The notes under the pieces were generated by a model. It saw only the letters and a program-made list of their open reading frames with translations. It ran no database searches and was not told the origin of the DNA. The translations under genes and the position numbers were made by a program. This document shows positions 27,419 to 36,565 of a stretch of 64,000 nucleotides of DNA, piece by piece. Source of the DNA: CBDCAS01 sp965214015 (GTDB taxonomy: Bacteria > Pseudomonadota > Gammaproteobacteria > Coxiellales > Coxiellaceae). The stretch covers positions 298,723 through 362,722 of the forward strand of contig CBDCAS010000021.1 of NCBI GenBank assembly GCA_965214015.1, read 5' to 3'. The first letter of the stretch is position 1, and each line of letters starts with the position of its first letter.

Positions 27419-28810
27419 ATGCATTTCAATGCCTCTAAAAATCGGGTTCTAAGTGTCTTCACACTAGTGATGATTAATATCATCGCTATTGATAGCCTGC
27501 GTAATCTTCCTACCAATGCAGAAATTGGTTTAGGGATTCTTGCTTTCTACACCATAGCGGCTCTTTTTTTTCTGTTACCCTGCATATTAATCACAGCCGA
27601 ATTAGCAACCCACTGGCCTAAAACAGGAGGCTCTTATATTTGGGTTAAAGAAGCCTTTGGGCCTCGCTTAGGATTTTTCAATATTTGGTTGCAATGGATC
27701 TATAATGTCTTTTGGTATCCGACGATCTTGTTATTCATCGCCACTAACATCGCTTATCTCATAGATCCTAGCTTAGCCAACAACAAAGCCTTTATGCTAC
27801 CGATTGTTGTGGCCATATTTACCCTCGCAACACTAGTTAACTTATTTGGAATGAGGATCTCTGGAGTAGTAAGTACTTTAAGTGCCTTATTAGGCACAAT
27901 CATTCCGATGCTTTTTATTATCGGCTTAGGAGCCGTTTGGATCATCAAAGGAAAAACTCTAGCAATCACACTCACCCTTCCTCATTTAGTGTCACAGACA
28001 TTACATATCCATCATTTAGCCTTTCTAGTCATCGTCTTATTTAGCCTTATGGGGTTAGAAATGTCTGCAGTGCATGCAGAAGAAGTCAAAAATCCAGTAC
28101 GCGATTATCCACGCGCTTTATTCTATTCATCGATTATTATAATTTTAACAATGATGCTCGCCTCTTTCGCTATTGCTATCGTAGTTCCACAAAAATCACT
28201 GGGTATCGTTAGCGGTTTAGATCAGGCCTATGCGCTTTTTTTATCATTGCTACATATCAAATGGCTATTACCGATCACTATTATACTCATTATTTTAGGT
28301 GCTTTCGGTGGCATAGCGACTTGGATTATTGGACCTACAAAGGGATTAGCCATTGCAGTCAAAGATCAAGGTATCTCTGCTCTGCTAACTCACCACACTA
28401 AGAAACAAGTCCCTATTGCCATTCTAATTTTACAATGGATAGTGGTGATCATTTTATGCGGCTTATTTTTACTCTTTAAATACATAAGTACTTGGTACTG
28501 GATTTTAAGTGATTTAACAGCACAATTAGCGTTGCTGTTCTATGTTATTTTATTTGCAACAGCCATTCGTCTACGTTACAAAACACCTTATAATCCCAAT
28601 GCCTTTCGTATTCCAGGAGGCAAGATCGGCATCTGGATCGTTGGTCTTATTGGCATGATCACCTGTTTGATCGCTATTATTTTAGGATTTATTCCACCTC
28701 GCAATATTCCTATTGGTAATAAGGTACTCTATGAAACCATTCTAATTGGCGGCATCGCTTTATTTATCGTGATGCCCTTTTGGATTAGTAAGACAAGAAA
28801 GTCACCTTAA
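27419..28810 (+). CDS. APC-superfamily amino acid permease
   Basis: A 463-residue transporter with about 12 hydrophobic segments. The N-terminal part (MINIIAIDSLRNLP, then AELATHWPKTGGSYIWVKEAFG) is the conserved helix 1-2 region of APC amino acid permeases; this version is closest to glutamate/GABA or polyamine antiporter-like branches. The ATG at 27419 follows an AGGAG at 27401-27405. The upstream in-frame ATG at 27392 lies before that ribosome binding site and is less likely. The substrate cannot be told. The 3' end overlaps the convergent FUSC-like gene by four bases. Confidence 0.85.
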   Translation: MHFNASKNRVLSVFTLVMINIIAIDSLRNLPTNAEIGLGILAFYTIAALFFLLPCILITAELATHWPKTGGSYIWVKEAFGPRLGFFNIWLQWIYNVFWYPTILLFIATNIAYLIDPSLANNKAFMLPIVVAIFTLATLVNLFGMRISGVVSTLSALLGTIIPMLFIIGLGAVWIIKGKTLAITLTLPHLVSQTLHIHHLAFLVIVLFSLMGLEMSAVHAEEVKNPVRDYPRALFYSSIIIILTMMLASFAIAIVVPQKSLGIVSGLDQAYALFLSLLHIKWLLPITIILIILGAFGGIATWIIGPTKGLAIAVKDQGISALLTHHTKKQVPIAILILQWIVVIILCGLFLLFKYISTWYWILSDLTAQLALLFYVILFATAIRLRYKTPYNPNAFRIPGGKIGIWIVGLIGMITCLIAIILGFIPPRNIPIGNKVLYETILIGGIALFIVMPFWISKTRKSP

Positions 28811-29352
28811 TGAGATTTTTTTCTCTCAGGGTGATTACGTAGGCCCAGTCGCTCTGCGAGCAGTAAGATAATCATAGCTACACTAACGCCCATTAGACTT
28901 TCTACAAATCGTGCCAAAGCGTTAAACCAAGCTGCCTCATTGGGATGCATCATACCAATTACTACAATCACCCCTGCAGTGGCACTACTAAGCCGTGCTG
29001 CTTTTTCCTCAGATAAGAGATCCATAAGATAAATACTGATAAAAATAACGACTAATAACTGCCAATAACCATAGCCCCATATCTGGCAAATCACACCACT
29101 AATTAAAGCGCCAATAAAAGATCCTGTGATGCGAATCAATCCTATTTGTCGTGCTTGTTGCAATAAAGACTGTAATACAACCAATGCTGAAATCATGCAC
29201 CACAATCCACCAATTTGAATAGAAGACTGGTGAATCATGCTACCAAAGCTAGCTCCTAAGCTGTAACTGACCAAGCCTACAATCGCTGCTTCCAAAGACA
29301 GATAAAAACGAAATCGTTGAAAGGAGTGCCTTATTCTTTTCAGTGTTAGCAT
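28807..29352 (-). CDS. FUSC/aromatic-acid-exporter-like membrane protein
   Basis: A 181-residue protein with about six hydrophobic segments, resembling the N-terminal membrane half of FUSC/ArAE proteins (early YSLGASFG; GGLWCMISALVVLQ; TGSFIGALISGV). The soluble C-terminal half of full FUSC exporters is absent, so this belongs to the short form. It lies between dnaJ and the convergent permease. The function is probably efflux-related, but this is inference. Confidence 0.65.
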   Translation of the reverse strand: MLTLKRIRHSFQRFRFYLSLEAAIVGLVSYSLGASFGSMIHQSSIQIGGLWCMISALVVLQSLLQQARQIGLIRITGSFIGALISGVICQIWGYGYWQLLVVIFISIYLMDLLSEEKAARLSSATAGVIVVIGMMHPNEAAWFNALARFVESLMGVSVAMIILLLAERLGLRNHPERKKSH

Positions 29353-29506
29353 TTCATACCCCCACCTAACGTTTCATTACTTAATGATTCTGTATACTCC
29401 TGTTCATTATGCAACAGATAGCACAATTCATCCAAATTATAACCAATTGTGAAAAAAATAGACTCTACAGCCTGCTCCAAGGCCTAAAAAGACTGAATCT
29501 CTAGGA

Positions 29507-30643
29507 TTACTTAAAAAAACGTTTGACAGCATCCAGCCAAGAATGAGACTTAGGACTATGGTCTTTACCGTCTTTCTTAAGCAACTCATTAAACTGCTTT
29601 AAGGATTCTTTTTGTTCATCGTTTAACTTAACCGGTGTTTCTACTGCAACTTTACACAATAAATCGCCTACTCCTCGGCCACGCAATGCTTTAACCCCTT
29701 TACCACGCAAACGGAAGGTACGACCGCTTTGCGTTTCTGCTGGAATGCTTAATTTAACCTGACCTTCTAGCGTAGGAACTTCAATATCACCTCCTAAGAT
29801 AGCGACTATGAAATTAATCGGCAACTCAGTATACAAATTGTTCCCTTGTCGTTGAAAAATAGGGTGCTCTTTTACTTGTACTTGGACAAATAAATCACCT
29901 GCTGGAGCCCCATTGATACCCGCTTCTCCTTCACCTGCTAAGCGAATGCGATCATTAGTATCCACCCCTGCTGGTATATTCACAGATAAAGTTTTACGCT
30001 TTTGTACGCGACCTTGTCCATGACAAGTACTGCATAATTCCTTGATGATCTTACCACGGCCTCGACAGGTTGAGCAGGTTTGCTGCATCGCTATAAAGCC
30101 ATGTTGTATCCGCATCTGACCTGTTCCATGACAGGTCGAACAAGTCACCGGTGAAGATCCTGCTTTAGCACCACTGCCTTTACACGGTTGACATGCTATC
30201 CAGGTAGGCACAACAACTTCTTTAACAACACCGTGGACCGCCTCTTCTAAAGTAATCGATAAAGCATATGCTAAATCTGCACCTTGCTGCTGTGCCTTTT
30301 GATCACTACGACCCCCAAAGATATCGCCAAAAATATCGCCAAAAATATCACCCACATCTTGGAAACCACTAAAACCATGAGCACCACCACCGCCACCACC
30401 CATGGATGGATCCACACCTGCGTGACCAAATTGATCATAAGCAGCGCGCTTTTGTGAGTCTGATAATACTTCGTAGGCCTGCTTTGCTTCTTTAAATTTT
30501 GCCTCAGCCGCTTTATCGCCTGGATTACGATCTGGATGATATTTCATCGCTAAACGACGGTAGGCTTTTTTTAATGCCGCCTGATCAGCATTACGTTCAA
30601 CCCCTAATACTTTATAAAAATCTTGTTTTGTCTGCTCTGTCAT
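29507..30643 (-). CDS. dnaJ: Chaperone DnaJ
   Basis: A class I J-protein of 378 residues: a J domain with the HPD tripeptide (KYHPDRNPGD near 31-40), a Gly/Phe-rich linker (GGGGGGAHGFSGF, then repeated GDIFGDIFGDIFGG), four zinc-binding CxxCxGxG repeats (CQPCKGSG, CSTCHGTG, CSTCRGRG, CSTCHGQG) and the substrate-binding C-terminal region. It stimulates the DnaK ATPase and delivers unfolded proteins. It lies 77 bases after dnaK with a strong hairpin in between. Confidence 0.98.
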   Translation of the reverse strand: MTEQTKQDFYKVLGVERNADQAALKKAYRRLAMKYHPDRNPGDKAAEAKFKEAKQAYEVLSDSQKRAAYDQFGHAGVDPSMGGGGGGAHGFSGFQDVGDIFGDIFGDIFGGRSDQKAQQQGADLAYALSITLEEAVHGVVKEVVVPTWIACQPCKGSGAKAGSSPVTCSTCHGTGQMRIQHGFIAMQQTCSTCRGRGKIIKELCSTCHGQGRVQKRKTLSVNIPAGVDTNDRIRLAGEGEAGINGAPAGDLFVQVQVKEHPIFQRQGNNLYTELPINFIVAILGGDIEVPTLEGQVKLSIPAETQSGRTFRLRGKGVKALRGRGVGDLLCKVAVETPVKLNDEQKESLKQFNELLKKDGKDHSPKSHSWLDAVKRFFK

Positions 30644-30664
30644 CTACATTCCCAAATAACAAAA

Positions 30665-30697
30665 CCTCATTCTTCCTAAGCTAAAGGAAGAGTGAGG
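30665..30697 (-). terminator. Intercistronic hairpin between dnaK and dnaJ
   Basis: A 13-bp stem with one G-U pair and a 7-base loop (arms 30665-30677 and 30685-30697), followed on the minus strand by TTTT. It lies between dnaK and dnaJ. The short U tract suggests partial termination or an RNA-processing/stability element that would set DnaJ below DnaK, rather than a full stop. Confidence 0.6.
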
Positions 30698-30720
30698 TAA
30701 GATACATTCATTCTATTGAA

Positions 30721-32691
30721 TTACTTCGGATCGTCTTCTTTCTCTTGATTTTTTTTGGAATCTTCTTTTACTTCTTCAAACTCTGCATCAACAACATCCT
30801 CACTAGAGGAAGCTTTTTGATCCTTAGAGTCATCAGCAGAATCGCTAGCTCCCTGCTCCCCTTTGGTATCGGCTGCTTTCTTAGCATAAGCCTGTTGTAT
30901 AACACTGGAAGAAGCCTCACTCAGTTCCTTACTCTTTGCCTCAATTGCCTCACTGTCATCTCCTTTCACTAACTCTTTTAGCTCGCCAATGAGTGTCTCA
31001 ATCTTTTCTTTTTCATCTGCTTTGACTTGGTCACCTAAGTCTTTAATCGCTTTATCGACAGAATGAATGTGATGATCTGCTTCATTACGAGCTTTAACTA
31101 GAGCATGAAACTTTTCATCGGCTTCTTTATTAGCTTCTGCATCTTTTACCATACGTTCTACTTCTTCATCCGACAAACCACTGGATGCTTTAATTACAAT
31201 CGATTGTTCCTTACCAGTTGCCTTATCTTTAGCAGAGACATGCATAATCCCATTTGCATCGATATCAAACATAACCTCAATCTGCGGCATACCACGCGGT
31301 GCGGGAGGAATATCACTTAAATCAAAACGACCTAAGGACTTATTAGCAGAAGCCATCTCACGCTCACCTTGCAATACATGGACTGTAACGGCGGTTTGAT
31401 TATCCTCTGCTGTTGAGAATACCTGTGATGCTTTGGTTGGAATTGTAGTGTTTTTATCAATCAATTTAGTCATTACACCGCCCATAGTTTCAATTCCTAA
31501 GGAGAGAGGTGTTACATCTAGCAGGAGAACATCTTTGACATCACCTGCCAGTACAGCCCCTTGAATCGCTGCTCCCATAGCAACCGCTTCATCAGGATTA
31601 ACATCATGGCGTGCTTCTTTATCAAAAAAATGTTTCACAGCTTCTTGAACCTTAGGCATACGTGTCTGTCCACCTACTAAAATAACATCGCTGATATCCG
31701 AAACCTTTAACTTAGCGTCATTAATTGCAGTTTTACAAGGCGCAATACTACGCTCAATTAGATCTTCAACTAATGCTTCTAATTTTGCACGAGTAACACG
31801 AATATTGAGGTGTTTTGGGCCACTGCTGTCTGCAGTAATATAAGGGAGATTAACATCAGTTTGTTGGGTTGATGATAATTCAATTTTTGCTTTTTCTGCT
31901 GCCTCTTTTAGGCGCTGTAATGCTAAGGGGTCACTATGTAGATCCATGCCGGACTCTTTCTTAAATTCATCTGCCAAATAGTCAATAAGACGCAGATCAA
32001 AGTCTTCACCTCCAAGGAAGGTATCCCCATTAGTTGCTAATACCTCAAACTGATGCTCACCATCAACATCAGCAATCTCAATAATTGAAATATCAAAAGT
32101 ACCTCCGCCCAAATCATAAACGGCTATCTTACGATCGCCCTCTTTTTTATCCAGGCCATAAGCAAGTGCAGCTGCAGTCGGTTCGTTAATAATACGTTTT
32201 ACGTCCAGCCCTGCAATTTTACCAGCATCTTTAGTCGCCTGGCGCTGTGAGTCATTGAAATAAGCAGGTACCGTAATAACTGCCTCCTTAACTTCTTGCC
32301 CTAAGTACTCTTGGGCTGTTTTTTTCATCTTCATCAAAATTTCAGCAGAGACTTGAGGTGGGGCTAATTTTTCGTCATTAGCATCTACCCAAGCATCACC
32401 ATTATTCGCTTCAATGATTTTATAAGGCACAATCTTGATATCTTTTTGGACAACATCTTCTTTAAACTTACGACCAATCAAACGCTTAATTGCATATAGA
32501 GTGTTTTCGGGATTGGTTACCGCTTGACGTTTAGCAGGGGCTCCAACAAGTACTTCGTCTTTGGTATAGGCAACAATGGAAGGTGTCGTACGCGCCCCTT
32601 CTGTATTTTCAATCACACGCACCTTACCTGCTTCCATTACCGCAACACAGGAGTTGGTGGTTCCTAGATCGATACCAATCATTTTGCTCAT
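30721..32691 (-). CDS. dnaK: Chaperone DnaK (Hsp70)
   Basis: A 656-residue Hsp70 with the actin-like ATPase signatures IGIDLGTTNSCVAVME (start), VYDLGGGTFDISII (near 195) and VILVGGQTRMPKVQ (near 335). The linker DVLLLDVTPLSLGIET precedes the substrate-binding domain, and the tail is acidic (DAEFEEVKED). It binds exposed hydrophobic peptides and works with DnaJ. A GAGGCGAGAG ribosome binding site and a near-consensus heat-shock promoter lie directly upstream. Confidence 0.99.
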   Translation of the reverse strand: MSKMIGIDLGTTNSCVAVMEAGKVRVIENTEGARTTPSIVAYTKDEVLVGAPAKRQAVTNPENTLYAIKRLIGRKFKEDVVQKDIKIVPYKIIEANNGDAWVDANDEKLAPPQVSAEILMKMKKTAQEYLGQEVKEAVITVPAYFNDSQRQATKDAGKIAGLDVKRIINEPTAAALAYGLDKKEGDRKIAVYDLGGGTFDISIIEIADVDGEHQFEVLATNGDTFLGGEDFDLRLIDYLADEFKKESGMDLHSDPLALQRLKEAAEKAKIELSSTQQTDVNLPYITADSSGPKHLNIRVTRAKLEALVEDLIERSIAPCKTAINDAKLKVSDISDVILVGGQTRMPKVQEAVKHFFDKEARHDVNPDEAVAMGAAIQGAVLAGDVKDVLLLDVTPLSLGIETMGGVMTKLIDKNTTIPTKASQVFSTAEDNQTAVTVHVLQGEREMASANKSLGRFDLSDIPPAPRGMPQIEVMFDIDANGIMHVSAKDKATGKEQSIVIKASSGLSDEEVERMVKDAEANKEADEKFHALVKARNEADHHIHSVDKAIKDLGDQVKADEKEKIETLIGELKELVKGDDSEAIEAKSKELSEASSSVIQQAYAKKAADTKGEQGASDSADDSKDQKASSSEDVVDAEFEEVKEDSKKNQEKEDDPK

Positions 32692-32733
32692 TATTCTCTC
32701 GCCTCTTTGTCAATCATCAATTCGATAGCTAAC

Positions 32734-32763
32734 AAATTGGGGGTCAGAGCGCTTCTTTTCAAG
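32734..32763 (-). promoter_or_regulatory. Sigma-32 (RpoH) heat-shock promoter of dnaK-dnaJ
   Basis: On the minus strand, CTTGAAA (32757-32763) is followed after 13 bases by CCCCCAATTT (32734-32743). This is close to the RpoH consensus CTTGAAA / CCCCATnT with the usual 13-15 spacing. It lies about 43 bases before the dnaK start. It implies heat-shock control of dnaKJ and the presence of RpoH. Confidence 0.85.
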
Positions 32764-32876
32764 GGCTGGCAGGCATTGCAGGCAGAACAAGAAAAACGGC
32801 ACCCATGTAATGAACCATCCCACCCTTTGCCAATGGGTACATGAGCATGCACCTAATTGCATTGGATTCAATAATA

Positions 32877-33902
32877 TAGCGCCATCCTATAGAGTTTAGC
32901 GTTCAAGATGAGTATAATGTCGCTCTTTAGGATCAAAAAATGCCAGCAGCTTATCCACTAGAACTACGGCAACGAGCCGTTTCCCATTATCGAAAAGGTG
33001 GGAGTACGCAACTTGAAACAGCTGAACTATTCAAAATTGGCATAGCGACGTTACGTATTTATTTGCGTCGTGATGAACAAAATGATTTAGCCCCCAAACC
33101 TTATCAACGTGGTAGAAAGCCTGTCATATCAGGAAATCACCTGCAAAAAATTGAGAGTTGGGTAACGGATAAACCTGATATTCGAGTTAAGCATCTGTGT
33201 AAAAAATATAAGCACTATTACAAAAAAACGGTGAGTCAATCGATGATGTCTCGCGCTTTAAAAACATTAGCGATAACGCGAAAAAAGAAAAGTCTTTTTG
33301 CACAGGAGCAGTTACGTCCGGACGTCGAAAAAAAAGACAGGCGCACATAAAAAAATATAAGGACGTTGACCCAGAACGCCTGATTTTTATTGATGAAATG
33401 GGGGCTTACCTGAATATGGTGCTCAATTATGCACGTGCGCCAATCGGACAACGCGTGCATATGCCGAAGCCATTTAATCGTGGTATGAAACTTTCGGTCA
33501 TTGGTGCAATATCAACAGCACGCGTTGAAGCTTCATTGTATGGACCATGAGCAACTGATGGCGATATCTTTTATCATTTCATTGCTCACGATTTATGCCC
33601 AATATTACAGCCGCATCATATTGTTTTACTTGATAATGTCGGCTTTCATAAGACTCAGCGTGTACAGGATGCAATACATGCTACAGGTGCGAGTATCGAT
33701 TTCTTGCCCCCGTACTCACCTGATTTTAATCCCATTGAAATGGCTTGGTCTTTTGTTAAGAATATTTTACAAGAAATAGAAGCTAGAACTTTGGCGTCGT
33801 TTCAAAAGGCACTTAAGTATGCATTAGAAAAAATTACTGAAAACAAATTGCTTGGATGGTTTCAACATGCTGGTTACCGATCGACTCAATAGGATGGCGC
33901 TA
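32877..33902 (+). mobile_element. IS630-family element, decayed
   Basis: A 1026-bp element with inverted ends TAGCGCCATCCTAT (left, from 32877) and its complement on the right (ending 33902). It is flanked by TA at 32875-32876 and 33903-33904, the TA target duplication of IS630/Tc1-type elements. It sits just upstream of the dnaK promoter. The transposase gene is broken, as described in its own entry. Confidence 0.9.
32940..33892 (+). pseudogene. IS630-family transposase, frameshift plus nonsense codon
   Basis: The first 136 codons encode the helix-turn-helix half (LELRQRAVSHYRKGGSTQLE). At a run of eight A (about 33327-33334) the frame must slip by -1 to continue into the catalytic half: FIDEMGAYLN, then LLDNVGFHKT, then PPYSPDFNPIEMAWSFVK, giving the DDE acids. 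A -1 slip on an A run can be programmed in IS630-type elements, so this shift may be natural. A TGA at 33548-33550 (probably once TGG for tryptophan) nevertheless interrupts the catalytic frame, so the gene is dead in this copy. Confidence 0.88.
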
Positions 33903-33963
33903 TAAATGAGCCAAAAAGAGAATAGAAGTAAACTATTTTTTCATTTTAATATTTTGTTAATAA

Positions 33964-35021
33964 TACACGAGTTTCGCATTTGCGTAAATTGAGATAATCT
34001 TGCAATTTTCATTTGAGGGTTGGGCAAGGATGTCGAAGCATAAGTGCACAAAAGAAATTTACAAAACGTTTTTGCAGGCGAGCAGTATTCGCTATTCTGG
34101 CCTTGCATTATCAGAAGTTTCTCCAAAAAGTTTTTCACACGATAGCGTGAGCCGCTGGTTGCAAAGCGCACATTTTCGACCACGTGAAATTTGGCAGGAA
34201 GCCAAGGATTTTATCCAAGACGAAGAGCCATGTTTGCTGATTGCCGACGATTCTGTTTTATCTAAACATCGAAGTAAAAAAATTGATTTAGTTCACTACC
34301 AATATTCAGGTAACGCACATGATGTCATTGCTGGAATTGGTTTGGTGAACTTGCTTTGGCATGGGCTTGAATCAAGCGCCTCGGTTCCAATTGATTATCG
34401 TATTTATGATAAACCAACAGATGGGAAAACAAAAAACTCACATTTTTGTGAGATGTTAAAGCTTGCTAAAAACAGGGGTATTTGTCCCAATGCCGTTGTT
34501 ATGGACTCCTGGTACTCAAGCTTAACCAACCTAAAAACCATTCGCAGTATGGGTTGGTATTGGGTCACTGGATTAAGGAAAAATCGCAAAGTTAATAGAA
34601 ATATTTCATTAGCCGACTTGGATATTCCCGATGAAGGATTAAAGGTGCATCTGCGGGGTTATGGATGGGTTTGGGTATTTCGGTTTGTCGCAAGTAATAG
34701 GCGCACGGATTACATTGCCACCAACCTGGAATCGCCAACACGCGATCAAGTGGCAACCATCATAAAAGCACGCTGGTCAGTGGAAGTCTATCACCGTGAA
34801 TTAAAGCAAACCTGTGGTATTGAGCGTTGTCAGGCCCGAAATGGTCGAGCGCAGAGAAATCATATTGGCTTAGCAATTGCTGCTTGGTTTAGTCAGCATC
34901 GACGACGATGTTTGGAAAAGTTAACTTTTTACGAACAAAACTGGCGAGTAATTAAACAAGCAATTTCTATCCGGATGCAGTGTTTATTGAGTGAAACTTA
35001 GGCAAATGCGAAACTCGTGTA
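33964..35021 (+). mobile_element. Insertion sequence, DDE type related to the 17394 element
   Basis: About 1058 bp with inverted ends ACACGAGTTTCGCATTTGC (left, from 33965) and the matching complement ending near 35020. An AAT triplet flanks both sides, but no longer target repeat is clear. It carries one full-length transposase gene. Its ends differ from those of the 17394/36566 element although the transposases are related, so it is a separate IS species. Confidence 0.85.
34030..35001 (+). CDS. Transposase, DDE superfamily (IS701/IS4-like)
   Basis: A 323-residue transposase. The proposed catalytic acids lie in LIADDSVLSK, VVMDSWYSSL and RWSVEVYHRELKQ, matching block by block the transposase at 17459. 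YQYSGNAHDV, the GIGLVN strand and ARNGRAQRNHIGL are also shared. The ATG at 34030 with upstream GAGGG is preferred to a TTG at 34000. The frame is intact and the inverted repeats are complete, so it may be functional. Confidence 0.88.
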   Translation: MSKHKCTKEIYKTFLQASSIRYSGLALSEVSPKSFSHDSVSRWLQSAHFRPREIWQEAKDFIQDEEPCLLIADDSVLSKHRSKKIDLVHYQYSGNAHDVIAGIGLVNLLWHGLESSASVPIDYRIYDKPTDGKTKNSHFCEMLKLAKNRGICPNAVVMDSWYSSLTNLKTIRSMGWYWVTGLRKNRKVNRNISLADLDIPDEGLKVHLRGYGWVWVFRFVASNRRTDYIATNLESPTRDQVATIIKARWSVEVYHRELKQTCGIERCQARNGRAQRNHIGLAIAAWFSQHRRRCLEKLTFYEQNWRVIKQAISIRMQCLLSET

Positions 35022-35065
35022 ATAGTTAATTATTATTTAAAGGCTAAAATAATTAAGGTGTATTT

Positions 35066-36322
35066 ATGAGAGATAATAAACCAGATATAGAAGATATAAT
35101 AGAAGATACAGAAGCATTAAAAGAAATAGGTAAAAAGATAATCAATGAAAATCCTATTTTAAAACTTCTAAAGGAGAATGGCATACTAGACAAACTCTCT
35201 ACAGATAATTTCTATATTTTATTAGGAATAAAAAATAAAGATGATACTCAAATCATGTACATAAGAGATACTCTAATACTACTTAATGAGGAAGGTCTGC
35301 TTAATAGAACTACTGAAAACTGGATTTTTAATTATAAGGATCGTAAAGAACTTTTCAGTCACAACCTTATTACTGAACTCAATAACCTGAAAAATCATGG
35401 GCTCTGGAGCGTAGAGAATTGTCAAACTTTAGAACCTTATTTATTTGATATTCAAAGACTTAAAAATACTGTTAGCATCATAATAGCTCGATCAAAATAC
35501 CATACATTACATACACTGATAAATAACACTCCTATCAGAGATTCACTATTGAACAACAATATACCAGTTGACACTAAAAAATTAAATAATTTACTGAGCT
35601 CTATTGAAGAAGAATATAAACGTGCTAAAAATTCCAATCATGAAACTTCAACCCTTTCTTTTTTAACACAAATTCTAGAGAAAACATATCAATGCTGTAT
35701 TTCTTCTATGTCTAATCTAGAGCCATATAAAAAACTTATCGATACTGCTCCTTATAGAAAATACAGTGCTTCCAAAGTTAGAGTGGGATATGCAATGTAT
35801 GCACTGAGTAGCTTTTTTGCTTTAGCAGGAATCCTTTTAGTAGCAACAGGATTGGGAGCACCCTTAGGTCTGGCTTTTATACCCTTCGCAATGATAATTG
35901 GGAATATTTCTTTATTTACTGCTATTGTTTCAACAGCTATAGGACGCTTATTAAAAAATTTAGGGCAAGCACAAACTATAATGAAAAATATGAATCAATT
36001 TTATGAATCTATACCAAAAAAGCAAGAAGAGACACAAGATAACGGTAATAATAATGATAATATCCAAAGTATAAATCAAAAACAAACACTTCGCATTCCA
36101 TCAAGAAATAATACCAATCAGGCAATCTCAAAAAAGGCTACATTAAACCAGTCTCAAAGTTTTTCTAATGAGCAAACTTTAAAAATCTCTGTGTCAAATT
36201 GTAATTCTGATGAAGAAATAGATACTTCTAAAATGGCTAGTATACCGCGTAATAATTTATTTGCTAGTAGTAATAGTAATGCTGTAACTTCTTCATCAGA
36301 AGATGGTTTTACATGTAGTTAG
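35066..36322 (+). CDS. Unknown membrane-anchored protein, possible secreted effector
   Basis: A 418-residue protein that I do not recognise. Residues about 1-230 are charged and mostly helical. Two adjacent hydrophobic hairpin segments follow at about 245-295 (SSFFALAGILLVATGLG and FIPFAMIIGNISLFTAIV). The last 100 residues are Ser/Asn/Gln-rich and disordered-looking, with an acidic DEE and the ending SSEDGFTCS. This layout (soluble N-terminus, membrane hairpin, polar C-terminal tail) is common among Legionella-type Dot/Icm substrates, but that is inference. It starts 45 bases after an IS and is enclosed by IS elements. Its tail shares an RNNLF block with the broken gene at 52311-52688. Confidence 0.6.
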   Translation: MRDNKPDIEDIIEDTEALKEIGKKIINENPILKLLKENGILDKLSTDNFYILLGIKNKDDTQIMYIRDTLILLNEEGLLNRTTENWIFNYKDRKELFSHNLITELNNLKNHGLWSVENCQTLEPYLFDIQRLKNTVSIIIARSKYHTLHTLINNTPIRDSLLNNNIPVDTKKLNNLLSSIEEEYKRAKNSNHETSTLSFLTQILEKTYQCCISSMSNLEPYKKLIDTAPYRKYSASKVRVGYAMYALSSFFALAGILLVATGLGAPLGLAFIPFAMIIGNISLFTAIVSTAIGRLLKNLGQAQTIMKNMNQFYESIPKKQEETQDNGNNNDNIQSINQKQTLRIPSRNNTNQAISKKATLNQSQSFSNEQTLKISVSNCNSDEEIDTSKMASIPRNNLFASSNSNAVTSSSEDGFTCS

Positions 36323-36564
36323 ACCTCAGTTTTCTCAGGCGGAGGCAAAGGCTTCCTAAGCCCGCCTGCCACGGCTTGAATGGTACTGCCGATAAAATTA
36401 GGAATAGTTTTGCGGCCAAAGACAGCGGCACAAATCATAGCGAGCATATTTTCTTGAAAGGGCGTGAGGCTGTGCCAGAGGCTGACGGTATAGTGATGGA
36501 AAGTCGGTGAAATGAGTCCTGACCAGAAGGGGGAGGCAAACAGTAAGAACGAGCAATAGCGTAG
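36319..36564 (-). pseudogene. Remnant of a membrane protein gene, holin-like, cut by an IS
   Basis: An 81-codon open stretch on the minus strand running from the IS boundary at 36565 to a TAA at 36319-36321. It lacks a start codon. It contains FASPFWSGLI, then FQENMLAMICAAVFGRK, then a polar tail ending PPEKTEV. The hydrophobic-plus-FGRK end resembles three-helix phage or gene-transfer-agent holins. The base composition looks more GC-rich than its neighbours. No matching N-terminal part is visible on the far side of the IS, so the 5' portion has been lost. Confidence 0.45.
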
Positions 36565-36565
36565 G

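Noticed and set aside
35022..35065. PmrA-like box before the 35066 gene
   Set aside because: GTTAATTAT-N2-TTTAAAGGC matches the half-site pattern poorly (about 6 and 4 of 9) in very AT-rich sequence next to an IS end.
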